DNA of 64,000 nt from Undaria pinnatifida. Taxonomy: Eukaryota; Sar; Phaeophyceae; Laminariales; Alariaceae. The stretch lies in the NCBI GenBank assembly GCA_012845835.1, contig JABAKD010000004.1:10799022-10863021 (forward strand). Reading direction: 5' to 3'. Of the stretch, positions 33,101-36,554 are shown one piece after another. The notes beneath the pieces are model-generated. The model saw only the letters and a list, made by a program, of their open reading frames with translations, was not told where the DNA came from and searched no databases. How positions within the stretch are numbered: the first letter of the stretch is position 1; each line of letters begins with the position of its first letter. Both the position numbers and the translations under genes were made by a program.

Positions 33101-35989
33101 AAATGACAAAAACACGAAGGAATAGGGACAAAACGTGGGTGGAGGCGTTACAGGTCTAGAAGACGGGGGGGGGGCTCATAAAATGTATGGCCGTAGTATT
33201 TAGACAATAGATGGGAGGGGGGGGGGGGGGAGTAGTGGCATACCCAACATCAACGCACAACGGTGGCGGTAGTGGCAGAGAGGATAAAACATGCCAAGTA
33301 AGAGAAACCTTTCAGGCCGAACGACGCCGCCGCCACTGCAGACTCTGTTACGCAAGCCTGACACATCTGGCAGCAGATTCCAACCAATCTCCCTGGAGAC
33401 CTACAGCATTGACAGCCCCGCGCACGACTCAAGCACGCGAACCCAAAACACAGATGCACGCAAACCCTAAAAGTAAAACACCTAAGATGCTTCTTCCGGG
33501 AAGGAGCGCTAACTACACCATTGTTACCGTTGATCGTGGTACAGGAGCACTCGTGGACCAAAAAGACCAGTAGAACAAATGACACGGCATGCCTTCTCAA
33601 ATCAAGGGAAATAAATGCGCGATAGTCGATACTGCTGTAGTTGACAAAATGAAAATTGAATATGCGGGGGAACATATTATACGTCGTTTCGTCGTTCCGA
33701 CCGTTACAACGGCCGGTGACAGCGTTACAGCTCGTAGCGCAGCATAGCTGGGCAGAGAGCACAGCTCTCGAGTGTTGAGTCGACTACGGGTAAAAGTTAT
33801 CAACGAACAAGATACCGCGGTCGGTCACAACGGAGTAGGCCGAAACGAGAAAGAAAGCGGCATGATTGCGGTGGTTACATTGCGCTTGGTACAAAATAGG
33901 AAACCCTCGTGTATCATTATAAACTAGCGGAATCAACAGGACGGTCGGTAGCGAGATGGCGACGGTACAAACGTAGAAACGCCGGTCATCAGCATGCACC
34001 AGCAGCGGCAGCAGCTACAGGCACACTTGTCACAACCACCACAACCTCGAGCACCGCAGGACAATCGTTAAACACAGACAGCATCGTTCGCCCAACGACA
34101 AGAACAGGACGCGGGGGGGATTCCCCTCCTCAACGCGCATAACACCGCACGGGACAGCAGTAGTCGATCTAATTGGCCAATGTTACCCAAGGGGGTTGGG
34201 GGACTACCCCGTGCCATGTATACACAAAAACTTCAAGCAAAAGCAAGCCGGCAGTCAAGACAACAGCGGCGACAGCGCTATCATATGTACGTAGCACCAC
34301 CACCACCACCACCGACACCACCGCCACCAAGTCCGAACAACAACCAGTTCCTTGGTCGGCAACGGGGGTAGGTGCGTGGGGAGCGGGAGAGCGAAGAGAA
34401 ATAATCCACCAACACCACCAGCAGCAACATCAGCAAAACCGAACGAGATTTCCTCAAAATCTTCACAAGGCAAGACACCAAACGGCAATATACCGCTATT
34501 AAAGCAAAACGCACATAGAGACACATGATCAGCAGAACCAAAAACATACCTCCCCGGGGCGCCGGCGGGGGAAGCGATTTTATCCTACAGACATACAACT
34601 GCCTCCCCCCCCGAAAAGCACTAACACAACCAAGATTACCACACAATCAGAAGAAAACAGCACGTTATTTAGTCATTCACTCACCTCGGTCTCAGCCACG
34701 CCCATAAGGTGCAGAAAATCCCAGCACGCCAAAAGATCTTCCAGAAAATCTGGGTCGATGTCGTCCCCTCCCGCACCGACCGCACCCCCAGCAGCAGAAG
34801 CGGTAGCCGCAGCGGCAGAAGCCGCCGTAGCCGCAGCCCCGCTCCCTCGCGAAGAACCGCCCCCGCCTCCTCCAGCTCGCCCACCCCCTCCTCCCCCTTT
34901 TGCAGAAGCAGCGGTACTGCCACTTGGCTCGCGTGGGCAGCAGACCAACGCTTTCGTCACGATCTCCTTCCCAAGCGACTCCGCTTTGGGCAGTGGAGGG
35001 GGCGGGATCTTCGGAGCTTTCCGGCGTGGCTCGGGAGCCGCGGTATACTGAGCCCCTGCGTTGCTTCTAGCGGACTTGCGGGTGCTAGTGCTCGGTGGCG
35101 GGGCCGCAGCTGCTGTAGCAGCGGTAGAGGAGGTAGGGGGGGGAGGTGTAGAGCCAGCTGCACCTGAGGATTTTCTCGTGGAGCGATGGTGGTGGGCTGG
35201 GGTCGACGGTGCCGGCGTCGCCTGGGCGGAGCGGGGTCTCCCGCGGGTTCGACGTGTGGTGGTTTGAACTTCTTCCTCTTCTTGCTGTTGTTCTTGTTCC
35301 GGCTCGGATGAGGAGGATTCACCGTCAGAGGAAGGTGAACCCCCAGCTCCTCCACCAGAGTCTTCTTGGTCGCTATCTTCAGGATCGCTCCCAGCAGCGG
35401 CAGCAGCGTTTACAGCAGCGGCGTTGACACTGCTGCTGTTGCTGTTACTCCGGCGGTGCCGACGCCCGCCGCCGCCACCGCCGCCACCACTACCACCACT
35501 GGATCGGCGGTTGTTCTTGCTCGCCCCCCTTCCGCCGCCTCCCCGCCCACCTCGCCTCGCAGCCGTCCTCCCAGGGCCACTCCCACGCCAACCATGCCGA
35601 GACCCCTCCCCATCCTCTTCCACTTCCTCCTCCTCCTCCTCTTCCTCTTCTTCTTCCTCCTCCTTCTCCTCGGAGTCATCGCCCGGACCGGTATCTTTGC
35701 CACTACCGCTCCCTGCTGAGCCACGCTTTCTCCGGCCTGCACCCCCCCTTCCCTTGCTACCGCTCCCCTTCGCCTGCGGCGGCGTGGAACCATCGCCGAG
35801 CTCGTCCTCAGCTTTGCTGCTGCTGCTGGTCGGGCGCTTGCCGTGGGTGGGCGTGCGCAGACCACCCGATGTCACGCCCGAGGTCCTTCCTCGCTCGGCG
35901 GCCGGCGGCGGGGTGGTGGGTGGGGGCCTCCTCTCCCGAGAGCTGCGCCGGATGGGCGTCGAGGGGTAAGCGCCGGCGCGCTGGGGCAT
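1..35989 (-). CDS. Giant DDT / bromodomain-PHD x2 / WHIM chromatin-remodelling subunit (23 exons, C-terminus outside window)
   Basis: Exons (high to low): 35989-34685, 32933-32721, 32255-32172, 26518-26411, 26170-26032, 25388-23770, 23386-23238, 22721-22610, 21743-21618, 20907-20639, 20402-20253, 19084-18917, 17919-17751, 17277-17143, 16733-16411, 15538-14347, 13948-13856, 13672-13367, 12804-12157, 11147-9417, 8843-8529, 7929-7817, 3327-267. All introns are GT-AG and the phases agree at all 22 junctions, giving 12,528 nt (4,176 codons). Domains in order: DDT (about 416-523), WPE motif (535-543), bromodomain 1 (1376-1470), PHD 1 (1547-1595), bromodomain 2 (1690-2115, interrupted), PHD 2 (2140-2232, interrupted), WHIM1 (about 3080-3118), WHIM2 (from about 4080). 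DDT plus WHIM marks subunits that bind ISWI-type remodellers; bromodomains read acetyl-lysine and PHD fingers read histone tails, so a nuclear chromatin role is expected. Animal BAZ/ACF1 proteins run DDT-WHIM-PHD-bromodomain; here DDT and WHIM1 are about 2,550 residues apart. Exact orthology is uncertain. Confidence 0.88.
267..3327 (-). CDS. Exon 23: acidic/low-complexity region ending in WHIM2
   Basis: One base plus 1,020 codons. It starts WLRYRNLGEEESGG after acceptor TTTTCTCTAG. Then come Gly/Ser, a very long Glu tract (a near-perfect GAG-type repeat at 2,380-2,460), and Glu/Lys/Thr repeats of the TEKPT type. An Ala-rich helix follows, and finally SRPLGLDRDGRVYITFRGD, PGAVYVGALDKEALVKI and WTIFRGDAVQEL. 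These last pieces fit the WHIM2/WSD motif (PLG.DR....Y..F...G..yV, then W). The donor GAGCTG|GTAAGA at 267 shows that more exons lie to the left. Confidence 0.85.
3600..4565 (+). repeat. CACCAA-class hexanucleotide array 1
   Basis: Degenerate 6-bp periodic repeat (AACACC, GACACC, AACGCC variants); most regular at 4,470-4,525. It lies in the intron between exons 22 and 23 of the chromatin gene, so the RNA reads UUGGUG. Long open frames here are artefacts of the period. Confidence 0.9.
4890..5400 (+). repeat. GACACC/GACAGC hexanucleotide array 2
   Basis: 6-bp periodic array with runs of GACCCC, GACACG and GACAGC units in the same intron as array 1. The change of unit type along the array suggests local expansion of successive variants. 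Confidence 0.9.
5862..7487. repeat. Pair of about 0.5 kb direct repeats around a 0.65 kb spacer
   Basis: Copy 1 is about 5,862-6,327 and copy 2 about 6,983-7,487. Both start near TTGGCTCT, run through CAGCAGCGC and GTGCGGTGC tracts and the shared TATGTTGAAT, and end CTCTCAG. The copies are clearly alike but diverged. The ends are not TG/CA and the spacer has no coding signal. Either a non-autonomous element with long terminal repeats or a simple segmental duplication. Confidence 0.75.
7817..7929 (-). CDS. Exon 22: coiled-coil-like linker
   Basis: ILQERVQRFETEALASEKQ, ASSMSERQRFEGDVVPML plus two bases (donor CTCAA|GTAAGT). Charged helical sequence between WHIM1 and WHIM2, as expected for this family. 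Exon 23 completes the Lys codon. Confidence 0.75.
7930..8528 (-). other. Intron between exons 21 and 22
   Basis: About 600 bp of intron. No repeat, RNA or coding signal recognised beyond the splice sites. Confidence 0.6.
8529..8843 (-). CDS. Exon 21: WHIM1 motif
   Basis: 105 codons starting LLYSCAERMLPLSPYELEKA. The last third, SLLRSKSYAVFTPKERTRLL, RGLCDMAVSTGPIKEHLQ, has the WHIM1 pattern (F/L, then +..LL..L.d.a..t..i+..l). Acceptor TTAACCCCAG|CTC, donor CTGCAG|GTAGGT, phase 0. Confidence 0.75.
8880..9100. repeat. TTGGT/TTGAT tetranucleotide-like array
   Basis: Degenerate TTGG and TTGA/GATT repeats on the plus strand in the intron between exons 20 and 21. Unlike the hexamer arrays, the RNA of this gene would read CAAU-rich here. 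Confidence 0.85.
9417..11147 (-). CDS. Exon 20: Gly/Ser/Asn-rich spacer, acidic tract, short conserved-looking end
   Basis: 577 codons, mostly disordered. It contains a 15-residue direct tandem repeat (GFIWSQEGVDSDGK units, 10,745-10,825), an acidic run and a Lys/Arg run. The end, STWDEIGGRYVLVNAHGDE and LEELEVALQQSQ, looks folded and leads into the WHIM part. Acceptor TTACCTCAG|ACC, donor TCGCAG|GTGAGG. Confidence 0.8.
11148..12156 (-). other. Intron between exons 19 and 20
   Basis: About 1 kb. It has a cluster of GATC-containing short motifs at 11,550-11,760 and a segment at about 11,775-11,875 shared with 23,015-23,115. TA repeats occur near 12,044. No exon recognised. Confidence 0.6.
12157..12804 (-). 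CDS. Exon 19: PHD finger 2 end, poly-Gln and Gly-rich region
   Basis: Begins KRHGVWTCPTCK, giving the W and last C-x2-C of PHD 2. A long Gln/Arg tract follows (CAG-type codons, about 12,550-12,715), then a Gly-rich region ending RQRVAKKFGDEFDE. Acceptor CGATCGCAG|AAA, donor GACGAG|GTGGGT, phase 0. Confidence 0.8.
12805..13366 (-). other. Intron between exons 18 and 19
   Basis: 562 bp with A-rich stretches and a long C run near 13,297-13,325. Nothing else recognised. Confidence 0.6.
13367..13672 (-). CDS. Exon 18: PHD finger 2, first part
   Basis: 102 codons: ERLLTVVQERTAALPRETM, then WEVLCLACGANADPE, a Lys-rich/poly-Ala/Glu insertion, and LRCAVCHRPRHVECLLLAG. This supplies C-x2-C, C-x2-C and H-x2-C of a second C4HC3 PHD finger with about 40 extra residues between the first and second ligand pairs. 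Donor TCGAGG|GTAAGT. Confidence 0.8.
13856..13948 (-). CDS. Exon 17: bromodomain 2 B-C helices
   Basis: 31 codons, VWKNAQKFNHDGSPLW and IAAEHFKEQLERLYK. Joined to exon 16 it reads YRDMKL-VWKNAQKFN, the conserved bromodomain B helix with the ligand-binding Asn. Acceptor GTCGATAG|GTC, donor TACAAG|GTAGGA, phase 0. Confidence 0.85.
13949..14346 (-). other. Intron inside bromodomain 2 (exons 16-17)
   Basis: 398 bp. A short direct duplication (ACAGACTCTTGTTGT at about 14,165 and 14,188). Otherwise nothing recognised. Confidence 0.6.
14347..15538 (-). CDS. Exon 16: bromodomain 2 first half with about 350-residue insertion
   Basis: Opens with YPLYAVMIKRPMDLQTMYYK (ZA loop and A helix of a bromodomain) and closes with FDHVSFYRDMKL (start of the B helix). 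Between them lie about 350 residues of Pro/Glu, Gln/His/Asn and Gly-rich sequence. The His/Gln part comes from a CACCAA-class hexamer array at 15,170-15,310. A clear Z helix is not visible before YPLY. Acceptor GCCGAGCAG|C, donor AAGCTC|GTGAGT. Confidence 0.8.
15170..15310 (-). repeat. Exonic CACCAA-class array coding His/Gln/Asn repeats
   Basis: The plus strand reads TTGGTG/TTGTTG units. The coding (minus) strand gives alternating His-Gln and Gln-Asn codons inside exon 16. It is the same repeat class as the intron arrays but in the opposite orientation relative to transcription. Confidence 0.8.
16195..16400 (+). repeat. CAAC/CCAC tetranucleotide-rich array
   Basis: Plus strand is CAACCAAG, CAACCACC and CCACCCAC-rich. 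It lies just downstream of the exon 15 donor in the 872-bp intron before exon 16, so the RNA is GGUU-rich right after the 5' splice site. Confidence 0.85.
16411..16733 (-). CDS. Exon 15: PHD finger 1 end and Gly/Ala-rich linker
   Basis: Begins VPDGEFLCPKCK, completing the last C-x2-C of PHD 1, then runs into an Ala/Gly/Ser linker ending VVELTQIA plus two bases (donor GCGAT|GTGAGG). The acceptor neighbourhood (GATGCAACGCAG) has degenerate copies in the upstream intron. Confidence 0.85.
16740..17000 (-). repeat. Degenerate intron repeats copying the exon 15 acceptor neighbourhood
   Basis: Four degenerate copies of a TGTTGCAT..GGAGGAAGGGTAAGG unit (plus strand) with G runs. On the minus strand they resemble the sequence leading to the exon 15 acceptor (CCGGATGCAACGCAG). 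Looks like local tandem duplication of the intron tail. Confidence 0.6.
17143..17277 (-). CDS. Exon 14: PHD finger 1, first part
   Basis: 45 codons: ALLARVPWSEG, then CALCGRDDNPNKTLICDRC and DREIHMFCLEPKLKK. This supplies ligands C-x2-C, C-x2-C and H-x2-C of a canonical C4HC3 PHD finger. Acceptor TTTTTCGACAG|GCG, donor AAAAAG|GTACGG, phase 0. Confidence 0.88.
17278..17750 (-). other. Intron between exons 13 and 14
   Basis: 473 bp. No repeat or coding pattern recognised. Confidence 0.6.
17751..17919 (-). CDS. Exon 13: linker between bromodomain 1 and PHD 1
   Basis: One base plus 56 codons, PKEDKGKRKAEGEDG to LTEKHIQ. Acceptor ATACAAACAG|C, donor ATCCAG|GTAGGC. Probably extends the C-terminal side of bromodomain 1. 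A decayed copy of its first about 40 bp with the acceptor lies 276 bp upstream. Confidence 0.75.
18156..18245 (-). pseudogene. Ghost copy of exon 13 start plus intron tail
   Basis: Aligns with 17,880-17,970: the acceptor-adjacent exon part reads SEKDKGKEEV against PKEDKGKRKA in the real exon, and the intron part keeps GGTTGGTGTTTGTGTT-like sequence. The aligned AG is at 18,196, offset 276 bp from the real acceptor. Decayed copy in the upstream intron. Confidence 0.7.
18255..18670 (+). repeat. CACCAA-class hexanucleotide array 3
   Basis: Degenerate AACACC/CAGCAC 6-bp array in the intron between exons 12 and 13; the RNA reads GGUGUU-type. Confidence 0.9.
18917..19084 (-). CDS. Exon 12: bromodomain 1, second half (B and C helices)
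   Basis: Reads YGQSVVRFASDVRLVWRNG, KRYNKEGSEVWVAADKLA, then FDILLERWV. It matches the F..DV.L.w.N...YN...S.v...A..L...F pattern; the Asn of RYN is the acetyl-lysine-contacting residue. Acceptor ATGAATAG|C, donor AAACG|GTGAGC. A hairpin element lies 20 bp upstream of the acceptor, and a decayed copy of the exon start sits 800 bp upstream. Confidence 0.85.
19104..19210. mobile_element. MITE-like hairpin element with 28-bp perfect inverted repeats
   Basis: 19,104-19,131 and 19,183-19,210 are perfect inverted repeats (ATTACGGGGGACC.... / ....GGTCCCCCGTAAT) around a 51-bp loop. The outer TA on each side could be a TA target duplication, which would suggest a Tc1/mariner-type origin. Its near edge is 20 bp from the exon 12 acceptor, so it provides much of the 3' splice-site context. 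A degenerate relative may lie at about 22,270-22,375. Confidence 0.85.
19205..19795. repeat. Four degenerate tandem repeats of about 130-180 bp
   Basis: Units share AGTTGCCGTACGACGGGG, CAGCGTGGAGACGATCA, TGGTGGTGTTTTAGCGG and CCTTGGAAGGCAAAAA. They start near 19,205, 19,390, 19,540 and 19,672, in the intron between exons 11 and 12. Confidence 0.8.
19838..19884 (-). pseudogene. Ghost copy of exon 12 (bromodomain 1) start
   Basis: Reads YGRSVVRSDSDARL against YGQSVVRFASDVRL in exon 12, with an upstream AG exactly 800 bp from the real one. The frame reaches a stop about 27 codons in. Use of this copy would truncate bromodomain 1. Confidence 0.75.
20253..20402 (-). CDS. Exon 11: bromodomain 1, first half
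   Basis: Reads CRALVRYLATAPESMAF, RRPVDTTVFTDYHQFV, then EPCDLRTIDRRLEAL. This is the Z helix, ZA loop (F-PV, DY) and A helix of a bromodomain; the usual PMDL is PCDL. Acceptor ACGCAG|A, donor CTCCA|GTGAGT, phase 2. Confidence 0.85.
20639..20907 (-). CDS. Exon 10: linker to bromodomain 1
   Basis: Starts ALVDHLIDNPSDVVGLEL and ends with a Pro/Ser/Ala-rich stretch to SMRR (two bases of the last Arg, phase 2). Exon 11 supplies the last base. Acceptor CCTCCCAG|GCC, donor GAGGAG|GTGAGG. Confidence 0.75.
20990..21450 (+). repeat. CACCAA-class hexanucleotide array 4
   Basis: Degenerate CAACAC/CAACGC array in the intron between exons 9 and 10, again CA-rich on the plus strand. Confidence 0.9.
21618..21743 (-). 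CDS. Exon 9: helical linker
   Basis: 42 codons starting EAIEINKGQSAPNF and ending KDIALE, phase 0 on both sides, acceptor GAGTGTAG|GAA and donor TTGGAG|GTAAGC. Exons 7-10 together form a region of about 170 residues that looks folded before it turns Pro/Ser-rich; its function is unknown. Confidence 0.75.
21744..22609 (-). other. Intron between exons 8 and 9
   Basis: 866 bp. It has a tandem duplication of about 48 bp at 22,037-22,130 (CGGTCTTAAATATG / CCGTCTTAAATATG units) and a degenerate hairpin-element relative at about 22,270-22,375. No coding signal. Confidence 0.65.
22610..22721 (-). CDS. Exon 8: helical linker
   Basis: One base plus 37 codons: FLTHVHAIPVAPHWVAALL and following residues to KKVIE. 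Acceptor GGTTCCAG|G, donor ATCGAG|GTAAGG. Amphipathic pattern; no domain recognised. Confidence 0.75.
23015..23115. repeat. Dispersed repeat shared with 11,775-11,875
   Basis: Both copies contain TCGGCGTTTG, a CGG(T/G)GTCGA/CGGTCGAGA block, CGGCTTGGAA/CAGCTTGGAA and GAGGGGGTG. Orientation is the same. About 100 bp, diverged; type unknown. Confidence 0.65.
23238..23386 (-). CDS. Exon 7: helical linker
   Basis: Begins ENLARIARYGVAGGGDNYK after acceptor CATGTACAG and ends NIKR with two bases of the last codon (donor AAGAG|GTGGGA, phase 2). Exon 8 supplies the missing base, so the junction is internally consistent. No family recognised. Confidence 0.75.
23455..23660 (+). repeat. CACCAA-class hexanucleotide array 5
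   Basis: Plus-strand AACACC/CAGCACC array in the intron between exons 6 and 7, with a direct duplication of an AACACACAACACAAACACC-type segment. Confidence 0.9.
23770..25388 (-). CDS. Exon 6: long Ala/Lys/Glu low-complexity region
   Basis: 539 codons. It starts with a Lys-rich patch (RGSKKKKTKPTVKKK), continues with long Ala-Glu-Lys segments likely to form charged single helices, and ends with a Glu tract and RALRLRLEKWREEN. Donor GAGCGG|GTGAGT, phase 0. No globular domain seen. The antisense strand is also open over almost the whole exon, which is a composition effect. Confidence 0.8.
26032..26170 (-). CDS. Exon 5: short basic linker
   Basis: 46 codons plus one base, between acceptor GGTGTCAG|GCC and donor ATCACCG|GTAAGC. 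It was found because exon 4 ends in phase 0 while exon 6 needs one incoming base; this segment supplies exactly that and stays open. The reading is basic at first (KAARKKHGKGGK) and ends GFLKSITG. No known domain. An alternative acceptor nine bases further in would also keep the frame. Confidence 0.6.
26411..26518 (-). CDS. Exon 4: LTWPE motif following DDT
   Basis: 36 codons beginning LTWPEFARQSVSALLLNW, with acceptor TATAG|TTG and donor CCCAG|GTGAGC, phase 0. The WPE-x-x-RQ signature is shared with DDT proteins of the plant RLT type. It is separated from exon 3 by a 5.65 kb intron, the longest in this gene within the window. Confidence 0.75.
26760..27165 (+). repeat. CACCAA-class array 6 with perfect AACACG hexamers
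   Basis: Trinucleotide CAC/CAA runs and hexamers, including about 11 perfect ACACGA units at 27,045-27,115, near the exon 4 end of the 5.65 kb intron. Confidence 0.9.
31006..31175. repeat. Dispersed repeat shared with 50,775-50,945
   Basis: Both copies contain AAGGCGGTCTGA, GGCGCGACTGAGGAATTGC or GCGCGACTGGGGAATTGC, and a second GATAAGGCGGTC-like block. About 170 bp; no coding content seen. Confidence 0.75.
31969..32015 (+). repeat. GCGGT pentanucleotide run
   Basis: About nine near-perfect GCGGT units in the intron before exon 4. Confidence 0.9.
32172..32255 (-). CDS. Exon 3: DDT domain last helix
   Basis: 28 codons, VRLVDMIQHQMVSSLDQ and following residues to RPNA. The acceptor has a clear pyrimidine tract (TTTATTTTCAG) and the donor is AACGCG|GTAAGA. 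It continues the DDT helix in phase 0. The next exon starts LTWPE, so the junction reads NA-LTWPE, like the NPLTWPE segment after DDT in plant RLT proteins. Confidence 0.8.
32256..32720 (-). other. Intron between exons 2 and 3
   Basis: 465 bp. A degenerate member of the CTTGCAAAGATGAG repeat family at about 32,335-32,415 and TCACATCA-type short repeats at 32,600-32,690. Confidence 0.6.
32721..32933 (-). CDS. Exon 2: DDT domain middle
   Basis: 71 codons between acceptor TTCTCCCAG|GCC and donor CTCCAG|GTGGGT, phase 0 on both sides. A Pro/Gly-rich loop is followed by PPTLVQLYAAVSNPEHRGW, which fits DDT helices 2-3 (the L..LyaAl...e pattern). The loop of about 50 residues between the first helix and this part is longer than usual for DDT. 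Confidence 0.8.
32934..34684 (-). other. Intron between exons 1 and 2
   Basis: 1.75 kb. The tail next to exon 2 (32,975-33,040: GTGGCATACCTAACATTAAC) is duplicated at 33,230-33,285 (GTGGCATACCCAACATCAAC). The rest is CAC-rich near 34,290-34,330, with no recognised gene. Confidence 0.65.
34685..35989 (-). CDS. Exon 1: start codon, basic/acidic low-complexity N-terminus, first DDT helix
   Basis: The ATG is at 35,989 (protein begins MPQRAGAYP). The first 410 residues are disordered: Arg/Pro/Ser-rich, then a Glu tract, then Gly/Ser/Asn and Ala/Gly stretches. The exon ends with FLEDLLACWDFLHLMG, which matches the first helix of a DDT domain (Leu/Trp/Phe pattern of LLxxWxFLH). The donor is ACCGAG|GTGAGT, phase 0. 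The spacer to the divergent CCZ1 start is 470 bp. Confidence 0.85.
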
Positions 35990-36459
35990 CTTTTTCGCGA
36001 TAAATTCAAAAAAAAAATCGTTTTATGTCCCACGTGCCCAAAATAAAAAAACTCTGCCACAACAACGCTTGAGCTGCTCTTGTGTTGTGTGCGTGTGGTT
36101 TTTTTTTTTCCTTCGGCGAGCCCAGCTGACCAAGTACGCTCTCGCCAACGCGGTTCTTTTCTTGGTTCCGTCTCCTCACCCACGGCGTACGCCTGTCAGT
36201 TGTACCTGAATGTGGGGACCGCTTGGATCCGCACCCGTGTCCACTGGGTGCTGTACCGCAAGCCCGCGAAGTGCCCGCGCTTGCGTCTTTCCTGTCCCTT
36301 CCAGGTGCCATCGTGAGCTGGCGCACGAGCAAAACGCCCCCTTAGTGCCAACACAAACATCCTAGCCATTTGGGATGGAAACCCAGGGCACGATTCTCGC
36401 GTTTCGATTTCCCCGCGTTCTCGTTTTTACCACTGCTTTGGGGAGAACTTGTGGGCGAC
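35990..36459. promoter_or_regulatory. Head-to-head spacer, probable bidirectional promoter
   Basis: 470 bp separate the ATG of the chromatin gene (minus strand) from the ATG of CCZ1 (plus strand). Both 5' UTRs and both core promoters must lie here unless upstream non-coding exons exist. No convincing TATA box was seen. There is an A run near 36,008 and a T run near 36,105. The promoter role is inferred from position only. Confidence 0.5.
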
Positions 36460-36554
36460 ATGGAGCGAGTATCGCGCGCATTCCTGTTCCATGAGGACCT
36501 CGCAACCCATGACGAGGGGGCCACGCTGGAGGAAGCGGCGGAGCATGTTCTTTG
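36460..36554 (+). CDS. CCZ1: CCZ1 exon 1 (start)
   Basis: MERVSRAFLFHEDLATHDEG, ATLEEAAEHVL plus two bases; donor CTTTG|GTGCGT. Joined to exon 2 it reads EHVLW-HYPSEA, like the KILFYHP segment that opens the first longin domain. The phase (2 to 1) fits. An upstream in-frame non-ATG extension is open but looks non-coding. Confidence 0.65.
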
